A stretch of DNA of 26,548 nt, from positions 1 to 26,548 of IMG/VR virus record IMGVR_UViG_3300030118_001958. The stretch is one strand, 5' to 3'. The notes beneath the pieces were generated by a model. That model was not told where the DNA came from and did no database searches. It worked only from the letters and a program-made list of their open reading frames with translations. Below, one piece after another: positions 1-7,647 of the stretch; the stretch's first letter is position 1; each line of letters begins with the position of its first letter. Both the position numbers and the translations under genes were made by a program. This DNA is from a virus.

Positions 1-2
1 TA

Positions 3-1616
3 TATGGACAATCACCAATAGAAGCAGGTATGAGAGTTCTTACTACTGCAAACGAAGCAGTAGAAACTAATCTTAAATTCTTACACAATCAATCTGCTAG
101 AGGAATGCTTACACCTGACGATGACCAACTGACACCAACCCAAGCACAACAACTTAAAGATGCACTAAGAAGAAACTATCAAGGAAGCAAGTCTGCAAAC
201 GATATTATGATTACTGGTAAGAAGTTCTCGTGGACAAACTTTGGATTATCAACTTCTGACTTGCAACTATTAGAATCATACAATGCAACAATAAAAGATT
301 TGTGTAATCTATATGGTGTACCAGTACAATTATTAAATAATACAGAATCAACCACATACGATAATTATAGGATAGCTAGAAAGGTATTATTTACTAATGC
401 AATCATTCCTGAACTTAATAAGATCAGAGATGAGTTCAATAGATGGCTAGTTCCAATGTATGGCGAGAATCTATACTTTGACTTTGATTATAGTGCGATT
501 CCTGAACTTATGCCTGAGCAACAACAACTGATAGACAATCTATCTAAGAGTTATTGGCTTACAACAAATGAAAAAAGAGAAGCTAGTGGTTATGGTGTAG
601 ATGAAGATAATCCAATTATGAATGAGTATCTAGTTCCAAATCAGTTTGTTCCAATATCTGATTTAGATTTAGGTATATCAGATGACGTTACGTTCCCAGT
701 ACAAGAAGCTGAAGAAGAAGATGATGTTATGACAGAAGATGAGATGGAAGATATGCAAGAGCAAGAAGAAAAGCAGATGACTGCTAGATTGGAAACTGCG
801 TTACGAAATAAAGTAGAAGAACATAACGAAAAGGTCGGTGATGATAAAACAAAAAGAACTACTGTAAGAACATTGTATCAAGTATATAGAAGGGGTGTAG
901 GTGCATATAGAACCAACCCTGCATCTGTACGACCAAACGTAAGAAACGAAGACCAATGGGCTATGGGACGTGTGGGGTCATATTTATTTGCTTTGAGAAA
1001 TGGTAGATTTAGAAGTGGCAAACACGATACTGATTTATTACCATCAGGTCATCCAATGTCTAGCAAAGACGATAAGTCATATCATAATGAGGTTTTTGAT
1101 AATAGAGTTGATGCACAAGAGAGAGCTGAAGCGATTGGTTGTTCTACAACACACACCCACGAAACAGAAGATGGTATGGTATATATGCCTTGTGCAAATA
1201 TGGATGAGTTAGAAGATGCTTTATCTAAGTATAGACACGAAGACGAAGAAGAATACAAACAAGAAACTTATGACGATTATCCCAAATCCGTAAGAGAGAA
1301 CGCAAAGAAAGCACAAGAAATCAATGAATCTTTTAACAATCCTTGTGCTACCTTAGTGGGTAAAAACAGAGCAAACGACCTCATTGCAGGTCGTGGTCTA
1401 TCATTGGAAATCGTAAAGAAAACATTTGCATATCTATCAAGAGCATACGAATATGTTACTGGTGACTACATAGATGAAAAAGATAAACCAATCTGTGGTG
1501 ATATATCTTACTCATTATGGGGTGGTGATAATAAAGTATCTAGGGTTGAAGATGATCCTATGTACAAATGGTGTAAGAGGATCATAGATAAAGCAGAAGA
1601 AGATGCCACTACCTAA
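3..1616 (+). CDS. Portal protein, HK97-type, with long C-terminal extension (5' partial)
   Basis: Portal subunit of the dodecameric DNA-entry ring at the capsid vertex. The frame is open from base 3, before the first ATG at 30, and reads YGQSPIEAG into MRVL, the family's 'YG.SP.E' segment; the true start is therefore off the window. Counting from that ATG, residues 1 to about 215 fit the clip/stem/wing half of an HK97-type portal (VPVQLLNN, then the PELNKIRDEFNRWLVP helix). An acidic Glu/Asp linker covers about 220-255. Residues about 260-528 hold three extra modules: a basic 'LYQVYRRGVGAYRT...QWAMGRVGSYL' module, a 'GCSTTHTHE...VYMPC' module and a 'YPKSVRENAKKA...GKNRANDLIAG...SLWGG' module. 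I recall these from phage head proteins of many kinds; their role is unknown. The gene overlaps the minor head gene by 14 nt. Portal call firm; extension function unknown. Confidence 0.9.
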   Translation, partial: YGQSPIEAGMRVLTTANEAVETNLKFLHNQSARGMLTPDDDQLTPTQAQQLKDALRRNYQGSKSANDIMITGKKFSWTNFGLSTSDLQLLESYNATIKDLCNLYGVPVQLLNNTESTTYDNYRIARKVLFTNAIIPELNKIRDEFNRWLVPMYGENLYFDFDYSAIPELMPEQQQLIDNLSKSYWLTTNEKREASGYGVDEDNPIMNEYLVPNQFVPISDLDLGISDDVTFPVQEAEEEDDVMTEDEMEDMQEQEEKQMTARLETALRNKVEEHNEKVGDDKTKRTTVRTLYQVYRRGVGAYRTNPASVRPNVRNEDQWAMGRVGSYLFALRNGRFRSGKHDTDLLPSGHPMSSKDDKSYHNEVFDNRVDAQERAEAIGCSTTHTHETEDGMVYMPCANMDELEDALSKYRHEDEEEYKQETYDDYPKSVRENAKKAQEINESFNNPCATLVGKNRANDLIAGRGLSLEIVKKTFAYLSRAYEYVTGDYIDEKDKPICGDISYSLWGGDNKVSRVEDDPMYKWCKRIIDKAEEDATT

Positions 1617-2619
1617 ACCAAGAGCAGGAGAATCAAGCAATCAATTTGTTCGAAGATGTATGATTGATGATACATCTATGTCAGAATACCCTGATACACA
1701 ACAACGATATGCAGTCTGTAGAAGCATATCTGCAAGAAAGTCAATACAAACAAAACAGAATAGAAGAAAAGTATCTACTGAATTTGAGAAACAAATAAGG
1801 ATAGCACAAAAGAAGAATCTTCCCATTGCATATCAATTCTATATTATAGGATATGATAAAGCAGTTAAAATGTATGAAGAAAATCCTACACCAACAAACC
1901 AAAACTTCAATACATTATTTACAGAAAAAGAAGTAATTGAAATGTACAAACAGATGTACAGACAAACTGGTCTTAGGTTTGCATATTGGTACAGAAAAAA
2001 CTTTAAGTTATTTGTAAACAAAATGTCAGAGTTTGAATTTGAAAGATTATTAGATAGAATAGAAAGAGGACAACAATTAACTGCACAAGAAAGAAGAAAC
2101 TTAGAATCAACCATAATTGAAGGTCTTGATAGATACGCTACACAAAGAAGCAATTACTTAGCTACTGCAAAGGAAGTAACCTCTGTGAATGGTGTAGCAC
2201 TACAAACACTTAAAAAGGTAATTACAGATTTGACTAAAAATGAAGAATTTATGTCAATGGGTTTAGAAGAAAGAGTTAGAGAAATAAGTAAGAGATTAAG
2301 ATTTAAAGCTAGGTGGATGGCAAGAAGAATAGTGCAAACAGAGACAACTGCTTCTGCTAACTTTGGTATCCAACTATCTGCACAAGATATCTATGGTGAA
2401 GACAACCTAGTAAAAGAATGGATTTCAGGAGGTAGAAATGTTAGGGATACACACAGATCAGCAGACATACAATATGGTAATAATCCTATTGCATCAAATG
2501 AACCTTATCAAGTTGGTGGTTCATTGTTGATGTTTCCTTCTGACACATCACTAGGTGCATCTGCAAAAGAAGTTGTGAATTGTAAATGTTTATCTGTACC
2601 CTTCGTACAAGTAGATTAA
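1603..2619 (+). CDS. Minor head protein, Mu F / SPP1 gp7-like head morphogenesis protein
   Basis: Minor capsid protein thought to sit with the portal and assist DNA exit or entry. The C-terminal part (about 235-335) shows the family pattern: MARRIVQTETTASANFG, a central G..N..RDTHR segment and a Cys-containing end VVNCKCL. The N-terminal 45 residues form a separate small module (KPRAGESSNQFVRRCM, then QQRYAVCRSI) that I recall attached to various phage head proteins, so this protein is probably a fusion of that module with the gp7 domain. The middle (60-230) is helical and charged. It starts at an ATG 14 nt inside the portal gene, implying coupled translation, and is followed by a 47-nt gap with a promoter-like box before the protease. 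338 residues is normal for the family. Confidence 0.85.
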   Translation: MPLPKPRAGESSNQFVRRCMIDDTSMSEYPDTQQRYAVCRSISARKSIQTKQNRRKVSTEFEKQIRIAQKKNLPIAYQFYIIGYDKAVKMYEENPTPTNQNFNTLFTEKEVIEMYKQMYRQTGLRFAYWYRKNFKLFVNKMSEFEFERLLDRIERGQQLTAQERRNLESTIIEGLDRYATQRSNYLATAKEVTSVNGVALQTLKKVITDLTKNEEFMSMGLEERVREISKRLRFKARWMARRIVQTETTASANFGIQLSAQDIYGEDNLVKEWISGGRNVRDTHRSADIQYGNNPIASNEPYQVGGSLLMFPSDTSLGASAKEVVNCKCLSVPFVQVD

Positions 2620-2641
2620 AACATTAGAAAAAAAATTGTAT

Positions 2642-2649
2642 TATTTTTG
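2642..2649 (+). promoter_or_regulatory. Bacteroidetes-type -7 box before prohead protease
   Basis: TATTTTTG matches TAnnTTTG exactly, 17 nt before the protease ATG in a 47-nt gene gap. No -33 TTG lies at the usual 19-21 nt distance, so it would be weak or activator-dependent. Inference from motif and position. Confidence 0.4.
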
Positions 2650-2666
2650 AAAATAAATTTAAGATT

Positions 2667-3377
2667 ATGAGTAAAGTATTATTTAAGCAAGGAGAGATAA
2701 GTGACGTAGATGAAAAACTAGGAATAGTAAAAGGATACGGTTCTGTCTTTGGTAACGAAGATTCAGATAAAGATATTATAGAAAAAGGTGCATATTCAAG
2801 AACCATAAAGAACAATGGTTCTCGTGTAAAGTATTTATATCAGCACGACATTACAAAACCAATCGGCAAGATGAGAGAGCTGTATGAAGATGATAAAGGT
2901 TTAGCATTTGTTGCTGAAGTACCTAAGACTACTTTTGGTAGAGAAGTCTTAGAACTTATGATTTACAAAGTTATTGACGAGAACTCAGTCGGAATAATGC
3001 CAGTAAAGAAAGATTATAATGAAGATGGTGTCAGGGTAATCAAAGAAGCAAAGCTATTTGAAATATCAGCAGTAACTCTTGCATCAAACGAAGAAGCAAA
3101 AATATTAGAGGTAAAAGGCGAATCTGAAAAGATCGACTATTACACAAAGAGATTTGATAACTTAATCAAGTTAATCCGTAAAGGAAACATTACAGATGAT
3201 CTTGGTTATTTAGTCGAATATGAATTAGAAGTTTTAAAATCTTTGATTGCTCGTGATAATACACACCAATCAGACAAGGAACTAACTCGTGGTAATGCAC
3301 ACTTAGAAACTAAGAAAGATAATATCACTTCAGATTCAATCTTTAATTATATGTTTAACAATTTAAATTCGAAATAA
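2667..3377 (+). CDS. Prohead protease, HK97 family (peptidase S78)
   Basis: Serine protease that cleaves the capsid scaffold (delta) domain inside the prohead. The 236-residue protein has the expected layout: N-terminal strand with GYGSVFGNEDSDKDII (about 23-38), catalytic His60 in YLYQHD, Ser107 in ENSVGI, and Glu132 in LFEISAVT. The C-terminal 85 residues (about 150-236) are charged and poorly conserved, as is usual. The start ATG at 2667 follows an A/T-rich leader without a Shine-Dalgarno. Its stop overlaps the capsid ATG by one base (TAATG), so protease and capsid are probably translationally coupled, the standard S78-capsid arrangement. Confidence 0.93.
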   Translation: MSKVLFKQGEISDVDEKLGIVKGYGSVFGNEDSDKDIIEKGAYSRTIKNNGSRVKYLYQHDITKPIGKMRELYEDDKGLAFVAEVPKTTFGREVLELMIYKVIDENSVGIMPVKKDYNEDGVRVIKEAKLFEISAVTLASNEEAKILEVKGESEKIDYYTKRFDNLIKLIRKGNITDDLGYLVEYELEVLKSLIARDNTHQSDKELTRGNAHLETKKDNITSDSIFNYMFNNLNSK

Positions 3378-4594
3378 TGGATGAGAATATAAAAAAACAG
3401 TTAGACGATGTTTGTAATATTATTGATGAGAAACTGGAGAAATCTGCTAAGTCAATCAAAGATAATGTTAATAGTGAAGTCGATACTGTAATCAAAGGCG
3501 AGGTTAAGAACCTTGTCGAGAAACATTCTGAAATAGTAGAGAGATTAGACAAAATCGAAGTTGAAAACAAAAAAGACAACTTTAGTGATGTTTACAAAAC
3601 TAAGTCAGATGTGTTCGGTGATGCTATTGAAAAGAGCGAATCATTCCAAGCAATGAGATCAGGAAATTCAAACAACGCATCATTCGACCTTAAAGCAGAC
3701 GTTTTAATATCGTCTGACTTTGCAGGTGCTAGTTCAGCTAGAGATGCAACTGGTGTTGAGAGAGTAGCAGGAATTAAACGTGATCCGTCAAATGTGACGA
3801 ATATGATGAATATAATTCCAGTAGCTTCTACAACATCTAATGTCATTAGATATGTGAAAGAATCAGCTTATACTGACAATGCAAGTAATGTTGCAGAAGG
3901 TTCAGCACCATCTGATTCTGAGTTCCAATTAACTGCTACTGATGCTGTAGTACAGAAGACAAGTGCTGTTATGACTATCTCACAAGAGATGTTAGATGAC
4001 ACACCTGCTTTGCAGAGTTACTTATCACAAAGGATTCCTGCAAAGATTATGACTGTAGTTGATGATCAGTTACTTAATGGATCAGGAAGTTCACCAAATC
4101 AATTAGGTTTGATGAATGGAGGTACAACTTTCTCAGCAGGTGGGTTTGCTAACGCTATCGAATCTGCACAAGAATTAGATGTACTGATTGTTGCCCTTAA
4201 TCAATTAGCCTTAGCTAATTATGCAGGTAATGGAATCATTTTAAATCCAACTGACTTCCATAAAATCTACTTATTAAAAGATACAACAAACGAGTATCTA
4301 AGAGGTAATTCTGTGGTAACAAGTGAAGGATTCACTAGAATAAATGGTGTGCCAGTCTATCTAAATAATAAGATGGCTTCAGGATCATTTGTTGTTGGTG
4401 ACTTCTCACAAGGATCACAAGTTTTCCAAAGAGAAAACTTAACTGTGGACTTTGGATATGAAAACAACGATAACTTTGACAAGTATCTTGTCAGCGTTAG
4501 AGGTATTATAAGAATGGCTCACGCTATCTATTTACCAAACGCTTTCGTAAAAGGTTCGTTTAGCACAGCTAAAACAGCTTTAGAAACTTCATAA
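3377..4594 (+). CDS. Major capsid protein, HK97 fold
   Basis: Builds the icosahedral shell. Residues 1 to about 100 are charged and heptad-like (KEELEK-type pattern without Pro), fitting the HK97 delta/scaffold domain that the upstream S78 protease removes. The mature shell domain follows, with recognisable segments: residues about 140-160 (NMMNIIPVAS, the N-arm/E-loop entry), SAVMTISQEMLDDTP, VDDQLLNGSGSSPNQLGLMN, and a late 'GVPVYLNNKMASGSFVVGDF' P-domain stretch. 405 residues is typical. Exact cleavage site not determined; the FDLKADVLISSDFAG region near residue 100 is the likely boundary. A strong terminator follows at once, consistent with a highly expressed last gene of the head transcript. 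Confidence 0.95.
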   Translation: MDENIKKQLDDVCNIIDEKLEKSAKSIKDNVNSEVDTVIKGEVKNLVEKHSEIVERLDKIEVENKKDNFSDVYKTKSDVFGDAIEKSESFQAMRSGNSNNASFDLKADVLISSDFAGASSARDATGVERVAGIKRDPSNVTNMMNIIPVASTTSNVIRYVKESAYTDNASNVAEGSAPSDSEFQLTATDAVVQKTSAVMTISQEMLDDTPALQSYLSQRIPAKIMTVVDDQLLNGSGSSPNQLGLMNGGTTFSAGGFANAIESAQELDVLIVALNQLALANYAGNGIILNPTDFHKIYLLKDTTNEYLRGNSVVTSEGFTRINGVPVYLNNKMASGSFVVGDFSQGSQVFQRENLTVDFGYENNDNFDKYLVSVRGIIRMAHAIYLPNAFVKGSFSTAKTALETS

Positions 4595-4616
4595 TAAGTT
4601 ATATTATTGGGTTATT

Positions 4617-4649
4617 AAAAGGGCAACATTTTTGTTGCTCTTTTTTTTT
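4617..4649 (+). terminator. Intrinsic terminator after capsid gene
   Basis: GGGCAACA (4621-4628), loop TTTT, TGTTGCTC (4633-4640) with one G-U pair, then nine T. Four A before the stem can pair with the first T. Starts 22 nt after the capsid stop. This is the clearest intrinsic terminator in the window. Confidence 0.9.
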
Positions 4650-4656
4650 ATCTTTG
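4649..4656 (+). promoter_or_regulatory. Bacteroidetes-type -7 box after the capsid terminator
   Basis: TATCTTTG overlaps the last T of the terminator and is 21 nt before the ATG at 4678. It would restart transcription for the head-tail connector genes. No good -33 TTG at the usual spacing. Confidence 0.45.
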
Positions 4657-4677
4657 TTTAAATCAAATTTTAGAATT

Positions 4678-4866
4678 ATGAAAATAAAATGTAAAGTAGA
4701 TATTGTTCGTGAAGGTGTAGAATATGAGAAAGACGATATTCTTGATATACCTGAATCAAATGTAGATAAGTGGATCGCTAAAGGTTGGGGTACACCTATT
4801 GAAAAAAAAGAACATAAACAAAAAAAAGAAACCAAAGAATTAAAAGTAGATAAAGAAACAAAATGA
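4678..4866 (+). CDS. Small lysine-tailed phage protein of the connector region
   Basis: 62 residues. The first 45 resemble a small phage family of the form 'KV....GV.Y..GDI.DIPES.VDKWI..GWG.P', often found just after the capsid gene; its function is not known to me. The tail (about 43-62) is almost only Lys, Glu and Thr. The start is taken as ATG at 4678, preceded by the usual A/T-rich leader, rather than the TTG at 4654 that lies inside the promoter box. The stop overlaps the next start as ATGA, so the two are coupled. Confidence 0.7.
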   Translation: MKIKCKVDIVREGVEYEKDDILDIPESNVDKWIAKGWGTPIEKKEHKQKKETKELKVDKETK

Positions 4867-5426
4867 TTAGTGTTCAAATAGATTCGACTACTGGAAGCGA
4901 GATTGTTGCAAACTCTGAACTTAAAGATTATGCAAGGATAGAAACATCTGATGATGATACTATCGTTGCAGAAATGATTAAGTCTGCTAGAGAGAAGTGT
5001 GAAGCATATATAAACAGAGATATTGTCGCAAAGACAAGAACGCTGTTCATAAGTGATGTCCATAGATCAGGTGAATACGGTGACTTGTATAGACGTAAGA
5101 TCAAAATAGTCTTGCCATTTGCACCAATAGCATCTGTAACATCTGTGCAACAACAAGATAGTAGTGGTTCACTATCAAGTATAGGTCATAATGTTTATGG
5201 GTTTGAAGATAAATATATTGAGATACCTTCAGACTATGTTCGTAATATAAAGATCGTATATACAACAAGTGGTCTTTCATTTAGTGATATTAAAATGGCG
5301 ATTAAACAATTAGCAACAACGTACTACGATAACAGAGCAGAATATGTTAAAGGAACTATTGTTGCACAGTTACCCACAAACATAAAAAGTATATTATCTA
5401 AATATGTTTACTATAATGAGTTATGA
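4863..5426 (+). CDS. Head-tail connector, gp6-like adaptor
   Basis: First ring of the neck, binding under the portal. The pattern fits the gp6-like family: N-terminal 'SELKDYARIETSDDDTIVAEMIKSAREKCEAYINRDI' helix pair (about 18-58), then a beta region with 'KIVLPFAPIASVTSVQ' (about 80-96), and a C-terminal helix 'IKMAIKQLATTYYDNRAEY' (about 140-160). 187 residues matches the usual size. It lies in the standard order adaptor, head closure, gp10, DUF3168 and is joined to its neighbours by 4-nt overlaps. Confidence 0.88.
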   Translation: MISVQIDSTTGSEIVANSELKDYARIETSDDDTIVAEMIKSAREKCEAYINRDIVAKTRTLFISDVHRSGEYGDLYRRKIKIVLPFAPIASVTSVQQQDSSGSLSSIGHNVYGFEDKYIEIPSDYVRNIKIVYTTSGLSFSDIKMAIKQLATTYYDNRAEYVKGTIVAQLPTNIKSILSKYVYYNEL

Positions 5427-5752
5427 TAAAAGCAGGGGATTTACGATACAGATTAACGGTAAAGAGAAACACTAATTCTGCTGATGGGTATGGTGGCTTC
5501 ACATCTTCTCAGTCAACTATAGGTACATTTTGGTGTGATCGTGAGTTCTTAAATGGAAGAATGATATTTAGAGATGGTAAACGAATACTTCAAACTGGTA
5601 TTGAGCTGACATTGCGTAAGAACACAGCTACGACAAACATTCAAAGAGGTGACATATTATTTCTTACAAACGATTCTAATAAGTATAGAATCAACGAGAT
5701 GTATGAAGAAGATTTATACACATTTAAAATATTAGCAGATAAACAACAATAA
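5423..5752 (+). CDS. Head closure protein, SPP1 gp16-like
   Basis: Second neck ring, which closes the filled head and receives the tail. The 109-residue all-beta protein has the family opening 'AGDLRYRLTVKRNTNSADGYGGF' and the closing 'NKYRINEMYEEDLYTFKILADKQ' (in relatives 'YRI..V........L.....E'). The start overlaps the adaptor gene by 4 nt, and the stop overlaps the next ATG as TAATG. Assignment rests on motif, size and position between adaptor and gp10-like genes. Confidence 0.85.
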   Translation: MIKAGDLRYRLTVKRNTNSADGYGGFTSSQSTIGTFWCDREFLNGRMIFRDGKRILQTGIELTLRKNTATTNIQRGDILFLTNDSNKYRINEMYEEDLYTFKILADKQQ

Positions 5753-6120
5753 TGGCAAAGAAAAACGCAAAGATGTCAGCAGAAAGTAAAAGACGTTTTA
5801 ATCGTAAGATGAAAGCGTTAGCTAAGTTTATAAAACCAAATAAAGGTTTTTCTAAACTTCTTGCAGGTATGGGTACGGATATAATCAGAAGATCATCAAG
5901 AAGAGTTCCAGTAGATACTGGTACTTTAAAACAATCGGTGTTCCTAGAAGGTAAACCATTCAGTATAGTAGTTGGATATAATGCAGACTACGCTACGTTT
6001 GTAGAAGAAGGTACAGCTAATATGAAAGCACAACCATTCTTTGAGCCATCCATACAAGAATCAATCAAAAGATTTAAAGATAATTGGTCAGTACAAATTC
6101 AAAAGGAATATAGGAAATGA
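5752..6120 (+). CDS. HK97 gp10-like neck/tail protein
   Basis: 122 residues. The core 'RSSRRVPVDTGTLKQSV' (about 45-61) followed by 'VVGYNADYATFVEEGT..MKAQPFFEPSI' (about 73-103) is the diagnostic pattern of the HK97 gp10 family, a tail-completion or neck component. The N-terminal 30 residues are strongly basic. It occupies the family's usual place between head closure and DUF3168 genes and overlaps the next gene by 4 nt. Confidence 0.88.
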   Translation: MAKKNAKMSAESKRRFNRKMKALAKFIKPNKGFSKLLAGMGTDIIRRSSRRVPVDTGTLKQSVFLEGKPFSIVVGYNADYATFVEEGTANMKAQPFFEPSIQESIKRFKDNWSVQIQKEYRK

Positions 6121-6551
6121 AAGATGCAAGTCACTTCATACGTAAACAAGTTTTTGATGCACTTAATGGCAACATCACACTTAACTCTGCAAATGTACCA
6201 GTATATAATGTTGTGCCTTCATCAGCAAGTACACCATACATTTTGATTACATCTGTATCTAATTCTATAGCAGAAGATATTAAAGATACGTATTTAAATG
6301 AGATCATAACAGATGTGGAAATCGTAACTGCATTTGATACCAATACTGGTGGACAACTTGATGCTAACCTAGCTATGAATCAGATCACCCAAATACTTGT
6401 AGATAGAACATCGTTCTTTAATATGGCTTCTAACAACTTTAAATGTATTTCTGCACAAAGTAATGGTGTGGCTTATATTAGTACGGATACGGACACAGAA
6501 ACGATTTATAGAGGTATTCTAACGCTATCAAACCTTGTAGAAGAATTATGA
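6117..6551 (+). CDS. Tail completion/terminator protein, DUF3168-like
   Basis: Caps the tail tube and joins it to the neck in related phages. The 144-residue protein shows the family outline: an N-terminal helix (FIRKQVFDALNG), 'VPVYNVVPSSASTPYILI' (about 27-44), a central 'TDVEIVTAFDTNTGG' and a closing 'TIYRGILTLSNLVEE'. It is the last gene of the neck series; normally the tail tube gene would follow, but here the next tail gene is almost 8 kb away. Confidence 0.85.
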   Translation: MKDASHFIRKQVFDALNGNITLNSANVPVYNVVPSSASTPYILITSVSNSIAEDIKDTYLNEIITDVEIVTAFDTNTGGQLDANLAMNQITQILVDRTSFFNMASNNFKCISAQSNGVAYISTDTDTETIYRGILTLSNLVEEL

Positions 6552-7024
6552 GATTAGAATTGTATAGATTTAGTTCACAAAATGAAAGCACACTTGGAAT
6601 ATTATACATAGTAAATGATGAAACAAACCAAAAAGATTTTCTATGCTTTACTCTCGAAGATCAAAAAAGGGAGGTCAAAGTTTATGGAGAAACTCGCATA
6701 CCTAAAGGCACTTATCAAATTGAATACAGAAAAGAAGGAGGTTATCACAATAAGTATTCAAAACGTTTTCCAAGTATTCATAGAGGTATGCTTGAAATTA
6801 GGGATGTGCCTAATTTTACTCACATTCTTCTGCATTGTGGGAATACTGATGACGATACAGATGGTTGTCTTCTTGTTGGAAATGTTGTATCACAAAATAT
6901 TACAAAAGATGGATTTCTAGGACAATCTACTGATTGTTATAAAAGAATTTATCCATTACTAGCAGATATTTTAGATACGCAAAAACATCTATCAATTAAA
7001 ATAATTAATTTTGAAGAAATCTAA
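6548..7024 (+). CDS. DUF5675-like protein, candidate cell-wall hydrolase
   Basis: 158 residues. Recognised by the order of its motifs: 'STLGILY' (14-20), 'FLCFTLEDQKREVKVYGETRIPKGTY' (31-56), and 'HCGNTDDDTDGCLLVG' (96-111). I associate this pattern with the DUF5675 family of phage and bacterial proteins. The His96/Cys107 pair in an 'H-x-G-N...G-C' setting recalls L,D-transpeptidase or cysteine-peptidase sites, but this is only a resemblance. It heads a run of small membrane proteins and a holin-like gene, and no other endolysin is visible in the window, so a lytic role is a reasonable inference. ATGA overlap with the preceding gene. Confidence 0.7.
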   Translation: MRLELYRFSSQNESTLGILYIVNDETNQKDFLCFTLEDQKREVKVYGETRIPKGTYQIEYRKEGGYHNKYSKRFPSIHRGMLEIRDVPNFTHILLHCGNTDDDTDGCLLVGNVVSQNITKDGFLGQSTDCYKRIYPLLADILDTQKHLSIKIINFEEI

Positions 7025-7040
7025 ATCAAAAAAAAATATT

Positions 7041-7346
7041 ATGCCAAAAGAAATCTTAGATAAAAAAGTAGCTATTGATCTTGATTCAGATGGTCGTAGC
7101 GATATAAAGCTTGACATCAAGTTTATAGGTCTATTAGTTGGCGGTATTATATCGCTTACAATGACTTATTCACAACTGACTGCTGAAATAGAAGTAGCTA
7201 AAACACTTCCCGAATATAAGATTCAGCAAGACGATACTAAAGTAATTAATCAAAAAATTGATTATTTGATAAGAGAATTAGAAAAATTTGAAGAACAAAC
7301 AAACAGAAGACTAAATAGTTTAGAAGATAAAGTATATAAAAAATGA
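7041..7346 (+). CDS. Small single-TM protein with C-terminal coiled coil
   Basis: 101 residues from the ATG at 7041. An upstream TTG at 7011 would add ten basic residues and overlap the previous gene; the ATG with its A-rich leader is preferred. Residues about 29-47 (FIGLLVGGIISLTMTYSQL) form one membrane segment. The rest (about 60-101) is charged and heptad-like, so probably a coiled coil. The shape is like a spanin or a holin-regulator membrane protein, and the position inside the lysis-like cassette agrees, but I do not recognise the family. Overlaps the next gene as ATGA. Confidence 0.65.
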   Translation: MPKEILDKKVAIDLDSDGRSDIKLDIKFIGLLVGGIISLTMTYSQLTAEIEVAKTLPEYKIQQDDTKVINQKIDYLIRELEKFEEQTNRRLNSLEDKVYKK

Positions 7347-7534
7347 AATTATTAAGTGATATTAGTTTATCAGAAAAAGATGTAAACGAACAGTTAAAAA
7401 CAACACAGACATTATCAAAGATCAATACACTTATGGATGTAGCAGATGGGTTGAAGGAATGGGAAGGTGTACAAAGGATAGAAATATTTCTTAGAATAGA
7501 ACATAAATTAATGGATTTAATAGATGAATTGTAA
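7343..7534 (+). CDS. Small soluble helical protein of the lysis-like cassette
   Basis: 63 residues, no membrane segment, helical by composition (KLMDLIDEL end). Not recognised. Both junctions support translation: ATGA with the gene before and TAATG with the 37-residue membrane protein after. Its place between two membrane proteins and upstream of the holin-like gene suggests an accessory role in lysis or its timing; this is inference from position only. Confidence 0.6.
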   Translation: MKLLSDISLSEKDVNEQLKTTQTLSKINTLMDVADGLKEWEGVQRIEIFLRIEHKLMDLIDEL

Positions 7535-7647
7535 TGCAAATACATTTGGAAAACGTAGATTTTGCTGTGGTAGCTGTGACACTTGTTGGTGCTTTGCTTG
7601 TTGGGGGGTTGATAATATATGTGTGGCTAACAGATAATGATAGATGA
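7534..7647 (+). CDS. 37-residue single-TM protein
   Basis: A very short gene read from the junctions: its ATG overlaps the previous stop by one base (TAATG) and its TGA overlaps the next ATG by four (ATGA at 7644). The product starts MQIHLENVDF, then has one membrane helix (about 11-31; AVVAVTLVGALLVGG) and ends in a polar TDNDR. Size, topology and position next to a 3TM-type holin make it a candidate holin partner or antiholin. No homology is claimed. Confidence 0.6.
   Translation: MQIHLENVDFAVVAVTLVGALLVGGLIIYVWLTDNDR

Noticed and set aside
1000-1212. Open frame inside the portal gene, plus strand
   Set aside because: Lies wholly within the well-supported portal extension and has no family resemblance; a shadow frame.
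4599-5063. Long minus-strand frame opposite the connector genes
   Set aside because: Runs antisense through the terminator and two coupled genes; composition is typical of antisense AT-rich coding DNA.
6615-6920. Open frame of about 100 codons inside the DUF5675-like gene
   Set aside because: The real frame shows conserved motifs over the same bases; the alternative reads as a random hydrophobic/basic peptide.
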